Source: Lysobacteraceae bacterium
Lineage (GTDB): Bacteria; Pseudomonadota; Gammaproteobacteria; Xanthomonadales; Xanthomonadaceae
Direction of reading: 5' to 3'
Length of the DNA: 64,000 bases
Assembly (NCBI GenBank): GCA_024508915.1
Contig: JANINR010000014.1
Coordinates: 1-64,000, forward strand
Both the position numbers and the translations under genes were made by a program. Numbering within the stretch: the first letter of the stretch is position 1; every line of letters begins with the position of its first letter. This document shows, in pieces, positions 46,758 to 62,548 of the stretch. Under the pieces are notes generated by a model that saw only the letters and a program-made list of their open reading frames with translations, made no database searches and was not told the DNA's origin.

Positions 46758-47828
46758 TCAGACCTTCATGTCCAGCAGCGCGGGATGCACGAGCTTCCCG
46801 CCCTCCACGTTGATGCCCTTTACCAGCGCCTCGTTGCTGCGCCAGGCGTCGCCGGACGCCAGCTTGTTCACCCAGGGCAGGATCGCCGCGCAGATCGCCT
46901 GCGACGAGGTCTGCGGCACGGCGCCCGGCATGTTGGTCACGCAGAAGTGGGTCACGCCCTCCTCCACGTAGGTCGGATCCTTCCAGGTGGTCGGGCGCGA
47001 GGTCTCGAAGCAGCCGCCCTGGTCGATCGCGATGTCGACGACCACGCTGCCGTCGCCCATGTCGCGCAGCATCTCGCGGGTCATCACGTGGGGCGCCTTG
47101 GCGCCGGTGACCAGCACCGCGCCGACCACGAGGTCGGCGGCGGCGACTTCGCGCGCGACCACGTCGTGGTAGGGGTACAGCGCGGTGACGTTGTTGCCCA
47201 GGCGCATCATCTCGTCCATGCGGTCCTGGCGCATCTCGAACACCGTCACGTTCGCGCCCGCGGCCGCGGCCAGCGCGGCGGACGCGCCGCCGGCCTTGCC
47301 CGCGCCGAACACCACGACCTTGCCGCGCTCGGTCGACGGCAGGCCGCCGAGCAGCTTGCCCTTGCCGCCCATCGGCTGGTGCAGCAGGTGCGTGCCGACC
47401 TGCACGCCGATCTTGCCGGCGATCACCGACATCGGCGCCAGCAGCGGCAGGTCGCCGTTCGGCAGCTCGACGGTCTCGAAGGCGACGCCGGTCAGGCCGA
47501 TGTCGAGCAGCTTGCGCGTCAGCACCGGCTCGGCGGCCAGGTGCAGGTAGCAGAACAGCAAATGGTCCTTGCGCAGGTGGGCCAGGTCGCCGGCGATCGG
47601 CTCCTTGACCTTGACGATCATTTCGCCCTTTTCGTAGAGCGCGGCCGCATCCGGCGCGATCTTCACCCCGAGGCGGGCGTATTCCTCGTCCTGGAACCCG
47701 CTCTTGATGCCGGCGTCCTTCTCCAGCCAGACCTCGTGGCCACGCTTGACCAGGTCGCCGGCGGCGGCCGGGACGAGCGCGACGCGCCCTTCGAGGGTCT
47801 TGGTTTCCTTGGGAACGCCGATACGCAT
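46758..47828 (-). CDS. ald: Alanine dehydrogenase
   Basis: 356 aa; MRIGVPKETKTLEGRVALVP...GAGKAGGASA. Confidence 0.95.
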   Translation of the reverse strand: MRIGVPKETKTLEGRVALVPAAAGDLVKRGHEVWLEKDAGIKSGFQDEEYARLGVKIAPDAAALYEKGEMIVKVKEPIAGDLAHLRKDHLLFCYLHLAAEPVLTRKLLDIGLTGVAFETVELPNGDLPLLAPMSVIAGKIGVQVGTHLLHQPMGGKGKLLGGLPSTERGKVVVFGAGKAGGASAALAAAAGANVTVFEMRQDRMDEMMRLGNNVTALYPYHDVVAREVAAADLVVGAVLVTGAKAPHVMTREMLRDMGDGSVVVDIAIDQGGCFETSRPTTWKDPTYVEEGVTHFCVTNMPGAVPQTSSQAICAAILPWVNKLASGDAWRSNEALVKGINVEGGKLVHPALLDMKV

Positions 47829-47859
47829 GCTGGTGGTACCTCGGAGCTGTGGGGGATAA

Positions 47860-48860
<1,001 letters not shown>

Positions 48861-48861
<1 letters not shown>

Positions 48862-50018
48862 TGCCCGCGGCGCGCATCCACGGCGCGCTCTCGGGGATCC
48901 CGGCCGCGCAGTGGGATGCGCTGCACGACGGGCGGAATCCGTTCGTCGCGCACGCCTTCCTCGAGGGCATGGAGCGGCACGGCGTGGTGGCCGCGCGCCA
49001 CGGCTGGACGCCGCGCCATCTCGCGCTGTGGGAGGGCGACACGCTCGTCGCCGCGGCGCCTGCGTACCTGAAGGCCAACTCCCATGGCGAGTTCGTGTTC
49101 GACCACGCGTGGGCGCACGCCTACGCGCGATACGGACGCGAGTACTTCCCGAAGTGGCTGTGCGCCGTGCCATACAGCCCGGTCACCGGGCCGCGGCTGC
49201 TCGCGCGCGATCCGCACCTGCGCGCGGCGTTGCTCGACGCCTTCCGCGGGATCGCGGGCGGCGGGACGGCCCCGCCGGATGGGCTGTCGTCGGTGCACGT
49301 CAACTTCCACGAGGCCGTGGAAGACGCCGCGTTCGACGACGCCTGGCTGGCGCGCACCGATGTCCAGTACCACTGGCGCAATCGCGCCGGCTGGCGCGAT
49401 TTCGGGGCCTTCCTCGCGGCCATGGACCACAAGCACCGCAAGAACATCCGCAGCGAGCGCCGGCGCGTCGCCGCCGCCGGCGTGCGGTTCCGCGTGGTGC
49501 ACGGCGACGAGGCCTCGGCCGGCGACCTCGCCGCGATGCACGACTTCTACCTCGCGACCTTCGCCGAGCACGGCAACCGGCCGACGCTGACCCTGCCCTT
49601 CCTCCAGCACCTGGCCGAAGCGATGCCGCGGCAGCTCGTGCTGGTGCTGGCGGAGCGCGGCGGTCGCGCGATCGCCGGTGCGCTGTGCCTGCGCGGCGGC
49701 GACACGCTCTACGGCCGCTACTGGGGCGCCGATCCCGGCGAGCGCGTGCCCGGCCTGCATTTCGAGACCTGCTACTACCAGGGCATCGAGTACTGCCTGC
49801 GCGAAGGCCTGGCCTGTTTCGAACCCGGCGCCCAGGGCGAACACAAGCTCGCACGCGGGTTCCTCCCGGCGCTGGTGCGCAGCCGCCACTGGATCGCCGA
49901 TCCCGCGTTCGCCGGGGCGCTGGCGCCGTGGTGCGCCGAAGAGCGGCGCGAGGTCGAGGGGTGGGCCGCCGCGCTCGCGGCGCATTCCCCGTTCCGCGCC
50001 GACGCCGGCGCCGGCTGA
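48861..50018 (+). CDS. GNAT-fold protein (PF04339/DUF482-like)
   Basis: 385 aa; [16 protein letters not shown]...[18 protein letters not shown]. Confidence 0.85.
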
Positions 50019-50020
50019 GC

Positions 50021-50773
50021 ATGCCGCGCCTGCGCCTGCCCGTCCTCGATGCGGACCCGGCCGCGCCGTTCCCGCCGGCCGCCGCGGCGCTGCGCGAACC
50101 CGACGGGCTCCTCGCGGTCGGCGGCGACCTTTCGCCCGTGCGGCTGCTCAACGCGTACGCGTACGGGATCTTCCCGTGGTATTCGGACGGCCAGCCGATC
50201 CTGTGGTGGTCGCCGGATCCGCGCATGGTGTTCCGGACCGATGCCCTGCACCTGTCGCGGCGCTTCCGCCGGGCGTTGCGCACCCTGCCCTGGGTCGCCA
50301 CCGCCGACACCGCCTTCGACGAGGTCGTTTCGGCCTGCGCCACGACGCCTCGCCCCGGGCAGCGCGGGACCTGGATCACGCCCGCGATGCGCGCGGCGTA
50401 CGGTGCGCTGCACCGGCTCGGCCATGCGCACTCGATCGAGGTGCGCGAGGCCGCGCCCGAGGGGCGCGGGGCGCTCGTGGGCGGCCTCTACGGCGTGGCC
50501 GTCGGGCGGATGTTCTTCGCCGAGAGCATGTTCAGCGCGCGCAGCGGCGGGTCGAAGGCGGCGCTGGGGGCCCTCGCCCTGCGGCTCGCGCACTGGGGCT
50601 GGCCGCTCGTGGACGCCCAGGTCGAGAACGCGCACCTGCGTTCGCTGGGCGCGGAACCCTGGCCGCGCGAGCGGTTCCTGCGGGAGGCCGCGCGCCTGGC
50701 CGCGCTCGATGCGCCGCCGGTCGGCTGGACGGAACGCTTCGGCGCCCTGCCCGCCGCCGCGCTCGCAGGCTGA
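50021..50773 (+). CDS. aat: Leucyl/phenylalanyl-tRNA-protein transferase
   Basis: 250 aa; [35 protein letters not shown]. Confidence 0.95.
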   Translation: MPRLRLPVLDADPAAPFPPAAAALREPDGLLAVGGDLSPVRLLNAYAYGIFPWYSDGQPILWWSPDPRMVFRTDALHLSRRFRRALRTLPWVATADTAFDEVVSACATTPRPGQRGTWITPAMRAAYGALHRLGHAHSIEVREAAPEGRGALVGGLYGVAVGRMFFAESMFSARSGGSKAALGALALRLAHWGWPLVDAQVENAHLRSLGAEPWPRERFLREAARLAALDAPPVGWTERFGALPAAALAG

Positions 50774-50831
50774 ATGGCGGCAGCCGCCGTTTTGCGCCCC
50801 TTCCGCCAAAGTGTCAGAATGTCGGACTTTC

Positions 50832-50850
50832 GGGCCCGGCCACCGGGCCC
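50832..50850 (+). other. 8-bp stem hairpin in the infA leader
   Basis: GGGCCCGG-CCA-CCGGGCCC upstream of SD. Confidence 0.4.
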
Positions 50851-50865
50851 CGCAACAGGAAACAC

Positions 50866-51084
50866 ATGGCGAAAGACGACGTCATCGAATTCGAGGGCAC
50901 GGTCTCCGAGACCCTGCCCAACACGATGTTCCGCGTGAAGCTGGAGAACGGCCACGAGATCATCGCCCACATCTCCGGCCGCATGCGCAAGAACTACATC
51001 CGCATCCTCACCGGCGACAAGGTCAAGGTCGAGATGACCCCGTACGACCTGAGCAAGGGACGCATCACCTATCGCATGAGATAG
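50866..51084 (+). CDS. infA: Translation initiation factor IF-1
   Basis: 72 aa, characteristic IF-1 sequence. Confidence 0.97.
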   Translation: MAKDDVIEFEGTVSETLPNTMFRVKLENGHEIIAHISGRMRKNYIRILTGDKVKVEMTPYDLSKGRITYRMR

Positions 51085-51110
51085 CCGATCGAACCTGCTG
51101 ATCTAAAAAG

Positions 51111-51138
51111 AAAAAGCGACCTTCTTGGTCGCTTTTTT
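51111..51138 (+). terminator. Rho-independent terminator after infA
   Basis: AAAAAGCGACC-TTCTT-GGTCGCTTTTTT. Confidence 0.9.
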
Positions 51139-51175
51139 GTTGTCGCGGGTGCGCCGGACGCGCATGCCACCAGGC

Positions 51176-51410
51176 GCGAATGTCCCCCGTCGCCGACCTG
51201 CGGCCGGCGCCTCCTCCTTTATTTCGCCCTTCGGGGCATGCGTAACCGGCGCTCCGGCTCTTCCCGCGGCTCAAGAGCCGCGCCTGCTCTTCCATCCACG
51301 ACCGGGGATGTCTGGGGGCGCGAGCGGGAGGGCTTTGGAGCGAAATAAAGGAGGAGGCGCCGGCTCTTTGGCGCCGGGGGACATTCGCTCCAAAGCCCTC
51401 CCGCTCGCGC
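51176..51410. repeat. Interlocked inverted-repeat element between infA and clpA
   Basis: 14-bp IR 51176-51189/51375-51388; 24-bp IR 51204-51227/51340-51363; 27-bp IR 51318-51344/51384-51410, all perfect. Confidence 0.85.
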
Positions 51411-51423
51411 TTGCGACGGAGCG

Positions 51424-53697
<2,274 letters not shown>

Positions 53698-53791
53698 CTG
53701 GGGGGAACCTCCGCTGGGAACGTCCTGGATTGGCCCGTCCGGGCCTCCTGTCCCCGATATGGGGCGCGGGCGGCGCTCCCGCAAGCCCCTT

Positions 53792-54112
53792 CTACGCCTT
53801 CTCCATCGTGCAGAGCAACGGATGCTGGTTGAGCCTTGCGTATTCGTTCACCTGCGCCACCTTGGACTCTGCCACCTCGCGGGTGAACACCCCGCACACG
53901 CCCCTGCCCCGGGTATGGACGTGGAGCATGACCTGGGTGGCCTTCTCGATGTTCATGCCGAAGAACCGGACCAGCACGTCCACGACGAAGTCCATCGGGG
54001 TGTAGTCGTCGTTCAGCAGCAGCACGGAGTACAGCGGCGGGCGCGCGACCTCGGGGCGGGTGGTCTCCACCGCCACGCCATGGTCGCGTTCGCTGCCGGG
54101 TTTGTTCGCCAT
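53792..54112 (-). CDS. clpS: ClpS adaptor
   Basis: 106 aa; [23 protein letters not shown]...[19 protein letters not shown]. Confidence 0.95.
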   Translation of the reverse strand: MANKPGSERDHGVAVETTRPEVARPPLYSVLLLNDDYTPMDFVVDVLVRFFGMNIEKATQVMLHVHTRGRGVCGVFTREVAESKVAQVNEYARLNQHPLLCTMEKA

Positions 54113-54134
54113 GGCGTGATTATAGAATGGCCGC

Positions 54135-54602
54135 ATGAGCTACCGAGAAGGCCGCTTCTGGCAACCCGACGTCACCGTGGCCACTGTCGTGGTGCGCGAC
54201 GGCCGCCTGCTGTGCGTGGAGGAGCGGGCGAATGGGCGCGGCCTGGTGCTCAACCAGCCTGCCGGACACCTCGAGCCGGACGAAGGCCTCGCGGACGCCG
54301 CGCTGCGCGAAACGCTGGAGGAGACCGGCTGGGACGTGCGCCTCACCGCCTTCGTCGGCGCGTACCAGTGGAAGGCGCCGGAGACCGATCGCCATTACCT
54401 GCGCTTCGCATTCCTGGCCGAACCGCTGCGCCACCATCCGGAGCGGCCGCTCGACGAGGGCATCGTGCGCGCGCTCTGGCTCGCGCCGGCGGAACTCCAG
54501 GCGCAGGCCGCGCGGCACCGCAGCCCGCTGGTGTGGCGGGTGGTCGCCGACGCCCTCGCCGGCCGCCGGCAGCCGCTGTCGGTGCTGCAGCAGGTGGAAT
54601 GA
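54135..54602 (+). CDS. NUDIX hydrolase
   Basis: 155 aa; [24 protein letters not shown] Nudix box. Confidence 0.9.
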   Translation: MSYREGRFWQPDVTVATVVVRDGRLLCVEERANGRGLVLNQPAGHLEPDEGLADAALRETLEETGWDVRLTAFVGAYQWKAPETDRHYLRFAFLAEPLRHHPERPLDEGIVRALWLAPAELQAQAARHRSPLVWRVVADALAGRRQPLSVLQQVE

Positions 54603-55732
54603 GCATGGGCGCCGCGACTTCCAGCGCCGGGCCCGGCACGATCGTCGGCATGTCCGGCGGCGTCGATTCGTCGGTCGCCGCGCTGCTGCTCGTGCGCGCG
54701 GGCGAACCGGTCGCCGGCATGTTCATGGACAACTGGGCCGACGACGGCAGCGGCGAGTGCCGCGCCGACGACGACCGCCGCGACGCGGTCGCGGTCTGCG
54801 GCCGGCTCGGCATTCCCCTGCACGTTCGCGATTTCTCGCGGGAATACTGGGACGGCGTGTTCGCCCACTTCATCGCCGAGTACGCCGCGGGCCGCACGCC
54901 CAACCCGGACGTGCTGTGCAACCGGGAGATCAAGTTCCGGCACTTCCTCGACGCGGCGCGCGCGCTCGGCGCGGAACGCATCGCCACCGGCCATTACGCG
55001 CGCGTCGAGCGCAGCGGCGGACGCTGGCGGCTGCTGCGCGCGGCCGACCGTGGAAAGGACCAGAGCTACTTCCTGCACCTCCTGGGGCAGGAGGCGCTGG
55101 CCGCCACCCGTTTCCCGCTCGGCGACCTGCGCAAGGACGACGTCCGGCGCCTGGCCGCCGAGGCCGGCCTGCCCACGGCGGCGAAGAAGGATTCCACCGG
55201 AATCTGCTTCATCGGGGAACGCGACTTCCGCGGCTTCCTGTCGCGCTACCTGCCCGCGCGGACCGGCGAGATCCGCGACCCGCAAGGCCGGCGGCTCGGC
55301 GAGCATCCGGGCGTCTTCTACTTCACCCTCGGCCAGCGCGGCGGGCTGCAGCTCGGCGGCGTGCGCGGCCGCGCGGCGGCGCCGTGGTACGTGGTGGGCA
55401 AGGATGTCGCCGGCAACGTGCTGTACGTCGACCAGGGCCACGACAGCCCCTGGCTGCAGTCCGGCGTTCTGTGGAGCGAGTCGGCGCACTGGATCGACGG
55501 CGCGCCGCCCGCCGCCCGCTTCGCCTGCGCTGCGCAGGTCCGCTATCGCCAGGCCGCCGAACCCTGCGAAGTGGAAGCGCGCGACGACGGTAGCCTGCGC
55601 GTCGCATTCGCGCGACCGCAGCGCGCGGTCACGCCGGGCCAGTCCGTCGTGCTCTACGACGGCGAGCGCTGCCTCGGCGGCGCCGTCATTTCCGCCACCG
55701 ATGCGCCGCTCGAAGCGAGGCATGCCGCATGA
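54599..55732 (+). CDS. mnmA: tRNA-specific 2-thiouridylase MnmA
   Basis: 377 aa; [40 protein letters not shown]. Confidence 0.96.
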   Translation: MSMGAATSSAGPGTIVGMSGGVDSSVAALLLVRAGEPVAGMFMDNWADDGSGECRADDDRRDAVAVCGRLGIPLHVRDFSREYWDGVFAHFIAEYAAGRTPNPDVLCNREIKFRHFLDAARALGAERIATGHYARVERSGGRWRLLRAADRGKDQSYFLHLLGQEALAATRFPLGDLRKDDVRRLAAEAGLPTAAKKDSTGICFIGERDFRGFLSRYLPARTGEIRDPQGRRLGEHPGVFYFTLGQRGGLQLGGVRGRAAAPWYVVGKDVAGNVLYVDQGHDSPWLQSGVLWSESAHWIDGAPPAARFACAAQVRYRQAAEPCEVEARDDGSLRVAFARPQRAVTPGQSVVLYDGERCLGGAVISATDAPLEARHAA

Positions 55733-56343
55733 CCCATCCCCTGTCCGACCGCGTGCTCGCGCTCGCCGGCGTCGCCCAGGCCCTGGCGCAGGTGCGTCGC
55801 ATCGCCGAGACCGGCGCCGCGGACGCGGCGGTGCTCGAAACGGCGATGGACAGCGTCTTCCGCATCGACGCGGAGTCGCCGGCCGCCGTGTTCGGCGGCA
55901 CGCGCGCGCTCGCCCCCGGCCTGAAGCTGCTGCGGGCCTACCTGCGCAACGAGTCGGACGACGCGCTGCTGCCGCGGCTCGGCCTGGCGGTGCTGCAGCT
56001 GGAACGCCGGTTCGTGCGCGACCCGGCGGCCGCCCGGGTCCACGACGGGATCCTGGCCGCTGCCGCGGATGCCGCCGCCAGGGGCAGCGCGCATCCGGAC
56101 GTGCTGGGCGCGCTGGGCGCGCTGTACGCGTCGACGGTGAGCGGCCTGCGACCGCGGGTCATGGTCCAGGGCAACCCGCATTACCTCGGCCAGGCCGGCG
56201 TGGTCGCGGAAATCCGCGCCGCGCTCCTCGCCGCGTTGCGGGCGGCCGTGCTGTGGCGGCAGGTCGGCGGGTCGCTCTGGGATTTCCCGCTGCGGCGGAG
56301 GCAGATGCTCGACGCCATCGACGCGGCACTTTCCGGCGCCTAG
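55729..56343 (+). CDS. hflD: HflD-like lysogenization regulator
   Basis: 204 aa; HflD-like, directly downstream of mnmA. Confidence 0.9.
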   Translation: MTHPLSDRVLALAGVAQALAQVRRIAETGAADAAVLETAMDSVFRIDAESPAAVFGGTRALAPGLKLLRAYLRNESDDALLPRLGLAVLQLERRFVRDPAAARVHDGILAAAADAAARGSAHPDVLGALGALYASTVSGLRPRVMVQGNPHYLGQAGVVAEIRAALLAALRAAVLWRQVGGSLWDFPLRRRQMLDAIDAALSGA

Positions 56344-56753
56344 GACTGGGCCGCGGGCACCAGCAGTTTCAGGCCCTTGAAGTAGTCGCGGTAGAACCCC
56401 GCATCGCGGGTGATCAGCCCGTTGCACTGCATCAGTGCATGCGCGCCGACGAGGAAGTCGGCGACGGCGCGGTCGTTGCGCTTCCCGCCGCGCGACCGGT
56501 AACGCTTGTTCATGTAGCCCGCGCGCATCGCCGCGGATTCGTGCATCGGCTCGAAGCGGATCCCGACCGACGCCAGGATGTCCATCAGGTCCTCGCTGGT
56601 CTCGAGCATCGCCTGCACCTCGGCCACGACGGCGGCGCAGACCACCACCTCGTCGTGCGCCAGGGCGTTGCCCACGCAGGCCTCCGACGCCTCCGCGAAA
56701 TCGGGGTCGCCGATGAGGATGTCGAACAGCACCGACGAATCGACGGCGATCAT
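56340..56753 (-). CDS. PIN-domain VapC-like toxin
   Basis: 137 aa; [16 protein letters not shown]...[10 protein letters not shown]...[13 protein letters not shown]. Confidence 0.85.
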   Translation of the reverse strand: MIAVDSSVLFDILIGDPDFAEASEACVGNALAHDEVVVCAAVVAEVQAMLETSEDLMDILASVGIRFEPMHESAAMRAGYMNKRYRSRGGKRNDRAVADFLVGAHALMQCNGLITRDAGFYRDYFKGLKLLVPAAQS

Positions 56754-56764
56754 GCGCGCCCGCC

Positions 56765-57010
56765 CTATTCCACCGGATCGCCGGGCGCGCGGCCGCGGAT
56801 CGCGCGCATCGCCGCGTCGGTGCCGGTATGGCCCTCGGCCAGCCGGAACCGCCCGCGCACCTTGCGCAGCGCCTCGCTCACGTCCTTGCGCAGGATGATG
56901 CGGCCGCCTTCCAGTTCGACCTTGAGCGTCGTCCCCTTGGTCAGGCCCAGCGCATCGCGCACCGCCTTCGGCAGGGTGATCTGGCCCCGTTCGGCCACCG
57001 TGGCTTCCAT
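56765..57010 (-). CDS. AbrB/SpoVT-type antitoxin
   Basis: 81 aa; [39 protein letters not shown]. Confidence 0.85.
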   Translation of the reverse strand: MEATVAERGQITLPKAVRDALGLTKGTTLKVELEGGRIILRKDVSEALRKVRGRFRLAEGHTGTDAAMRAIRGRAPGDPVE

Positions 57011-57150
57011 GGCGCGCCTCCTCGCGGAAAGTATGCAAGAACAATACATACTTTTCCTGTCATATGCAATCTGCCATACTATGCGCGTCCCGCCGGCCAC
57101 GGCGGCATCATTCCCGCCAGGGCGCCCGCCCCTGCTTCCGGAGTTCCCCC

Positions 57151-59907
<2,757 letters not shown>

Positions 59908-59925
59908 CGCCCGCAGCCATCCCGA

Positions 59926-59952
59926 AGAGCCGACCCATGGTCGGCTCTACAG
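59926..59952 (-). repeat. GTAG-headed REP/SMAG-like palindromic element
   Basis: Minus strand GTAGAGCCGACC-ATG-GGTCGGCTCT. Confidence 0.6.
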
Positions 59953-60390
59953 GCGCGGCTCCCACTCGGCGCTGGTCATGCGCCACTCGCCGTCGTCGGC
60001 GCGCCAGCCGGTGTCGACCGACCACACCCGCGCCGAGTCCGGCAGCGCGCCGCCGGAGCCACCGGTGAGCGCGGCATCGAAGCGTACGCGGGCGTGGTCG
60101 TCGCCCTGCAGCTCCATCGAGACCGGGCCGACCACCGCGACACCGACGCTGCGGTAACGGAGGAACGCGCCGCGCGCCATGCGCACCGCGCCTTCCCGGT
60201 CCATCGCCTGCGGCCCGATGAAATCCGCTGCGAGGAATCCGTCGATCGCACTGCCCTCGCGCGCCTCGACGGCCGCCTGCAACGCGTCCACCCGGGCGCG
60301 CAGCCGCGCTTCCGGCGCGTCCCCGGCGCCGCACGCCCCCAGCCAGAGCGCCACGGCGACCACCCCGATTGCCTGCCTTGCCAGTCCCAT
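59947..60390 (-). CDS. Hypothetical lipoprotein (SnoaL/NTF2-like)
   Basis: 147 aa; LWLGACG lipobox. Confidence 0.7.
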   Translation of the reverse strand: MGLARQAIGVVAVALWLGACGAGDAPEARLRARVDALQAAVEAREGSAIDGFLAADFIGPQAMDREGAVRMARGAFLRYRSVGVAVVGPVSMELQGDDHARVRFDAALTGGSGGALPDSARVWSVDTGWRADDGEWRMTSAEWEPRL

Positions 60391-60475
60391 GGGCCTATGC
60401 TCCAATCGATTCGAAACGTACGCCAGCGCATCCTGCCGGCGATCCGGTGATCCGGCGAGAGGGAGACACATCGCG

Positions 60476-62137
60476 ATGAGCCACGAGCGGCCCTGGCTGG
60501 CCAACTACCCGGCCGGCGTTCCGGCGGAAATCGACGCCGACGCCTATCCGTCGATCGTCGCCGTCCTCGAGGACGCCATCGCCCGCTTCCGCGACCGGCC
60601 CGCCTTCAGCAGTTTCGGCAAGGTCATCACCTACGCGGAGCTCGACCGGCTGAGCGCCCGGTTCGCCGCCTACCTCCGCGGCGAACTCGGCCTGGCCCGC
60701 GGCGACCGCGTCGCGATCATGATGCCGAACTGCCTGCAGTACCCGATCTCGACCTTCGGCATCCTCCGCGCCGGCCTGACCGTCGTCAACGTCAATCCGC
60801 TCTACACCGCGCGCGAACTCGACCACCAGCTGCGGGATTCCGGCGCGAAGGCGATCGTGGTCGTCGACAACTTCGGCCACACCGTCGAAGAGGTCTTCGA
60901 GAAGTCGCCGCTGGAGCACGTGGTCAGCACCGGCCTGGGCGACATGGTCGGCGGCGCCAAGGGCGCGATCATGAACTTCGTCGTCAAGCACGTGAAGAAG
61001 ATGGTGCCGCCCTACTCGCTGCCGGGCGCGGTGCGCTTCCGCGACGCGCTGGCCGCGGGCGCGCGCCATCCGGCGCCGTCCGACCCGATCGACTCCGGCG
61101 ACATCGCGTTCCTGCAGTACACCGGCGGCACCACGGGCGTGGCCAAGGGCGCGATGCTCACCCACCGCAACCTCGTGGCGAACATGGAGCAGGCCGCGGC
61201 CTGGGTCGGCGGCAACCTGCGCCCCGGCGAGGAAGTGATCATCACCGCGCTGCCGCTGTACCACATCTTCTCGCTGACGGCGAACGGGCTGGTGTTCACC
61301 AAGTTCGGCGGCCTCAACCACCTGATCACCAACCCGCGCGACATGCCCGGCTTCGTCAAGGAATTGAAGAAGACGCGCTTCACCGCGATCACCGGGGTCA
61401 ACACGCTGTTCAACGGACTGCTGCACGCGGAAGGCTTCGACCAGGTCGATTTCTCTTCGCTGCGGCTCACCCTCGGCGGCGGCATGGCGGTGCAGCGCGC
61501 CGTGGCCGAGCGCTGGAAGCAGGTCACCGGCTGCACGCTCGTCGAGGCCTACGGCCTCACCGAGACGTCGCCGGCCGCGTGCATCAACCCGATGGACCTG
61601 CCCGCGTACAACGGCTCGATCGGCCTGCCGATCCCGTCCACCGACGCCTGCCTGAAGGACGACGAAGGCCGCATCGTCGCGATGGGCGAAGTCGGCGAAC
61701 TGTGCCTGAAGGGCCCGCAGGTGATGAAGGGCTACTGGAACCGCCCGGACGAGACCGCGGCCACGATCGACGCCGACGGCTGGCTGCACACCGGCGACAT
61801 GGCGCGGATGGACGAGCGCGGCTTCTTCTACATCGTCGACCGCAAGAAGGACATGATCCTCGTCTCCGGCTTCAACGTGTACCCGAACGAAGTCGAGGAC
61901 GTGCTGGCCGGGATGCCGGGCGTGCTCGAGGTCGCCGTCGTCGGCGCGCCGGACGAGCATTCCGGCGAGGTGGTGAAGGCGGTGATCGTGCGCAAGGATC
62001 CGGCGCTGACCGCGGAGGCAGTCAAGGCCTACGCGCGCGAATACCTGACCGGCTACAAGCGCCCGCACATCGTGGAATTCCGCACCGAGCTGCCGAAGAC
62101 CAACGTCGGCAAGATCCTGCGCCGCGAGCTGCGCTGA
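60476..62137 (+). CDS. Long-chain acyl-CoA ligase-like AMP-binding enzyme
   Basis: 553 aa; [45 protein letters not shown]. Confidence 0.92.
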   Translation: MSHERPWLANYPAGVPAEIDADAYPSIVAVLEDAIARFRDRPAFSSFGKVITYAELDRLSARFAAYLRGELGLARGDRVAIMMPNCLQYPISTFGILRAGLTVVNVNPLYTARELDHQLRDSGAKAIVVVDNFGHTVEEVFEKSPLEHVVSTGLGDMVGGAKGAIMNFVVKHVKKMVPPYSLPGAVRFRDALAAGARHPAPSDPIDSGDIAFLQYTGGTTGVAKGAMLTHRNLVANMEQAAAWVGGNLRPGEEVIITALPLYHIFSLTANGLVFTKFGGLNHLITNPRDMPGFVKELKKTRFTAITGVNTLFNGLLHAEGFDQVDFSSLRLTLGGGMAVQRAVAERWKQVTGCTLVEAYGLTETSPAACINPMDLPAYNGSIGLPIPSTDACLKDDEGRIVAMGEVGELCLKGPQVMKGYWNRPDETAATIDADGWLHTGDMARMDERGFFYIVDRKKDMILVSGFNVYPNEVEDVLAGMPGVLEVAVVGAPDEHSGEVVKAVIVRKDPALTAEAVKAYAREYLTGYKRPHIVEFRTELPKTNVGKILRRELR

Positions 62138-62177
62138 GGCGCCGGCCGCGTCGCGTCCGGCGGCGTTCGCCGCGGCG

Positions 62178-62429
62178 CTAGGCCTGCTGCTTCGCCATGT
62201 TGCGCTGGACCAGGTCGACGATGGTGTCGAGGCTCGGGTTCCTGGGCAGGTCCATGGATTCGAACGTGAAGCCCAGTTCGGTCTCCACGTCGAGCATCAT
62301 GTCGACCATCAGTAGCGAGTCGATGCCGATCTCGGACTGGGTGGTGGCGCCGTTCAGGCTGGCCGGATCGACGCCGAACCGCTCGTGGATCAAGGCCTTG
62401 AGACGCTCGAGGATCTGCTCGCGGTCCAT
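62178..62429 (-). CDS. Acyl carrier protein
   Basis: 83 aa; EIGIDSLLMVDMMLDVE phosphopantetheine motif. Confidence 0.9.
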   Translation of the reverse strand: MDREQILERLKALIHERFGVDPASLNGATTQSEIGIDSLLMVDMMLDVETELGFTFESMDLPRNPSLDTIVDLVQRNMAKQQA

Positions 62430-62548
62430 CGGGATCTCCGTTCTGGAATGGCCGGCCCTCGTTGTGGACGCCGGATCCGGTTACCCTGCCGCCACCGGCA
62501 CGGGATGGCCGGACATCGTACCGTAAACGGAGCCCGGCCCTGGACGCC

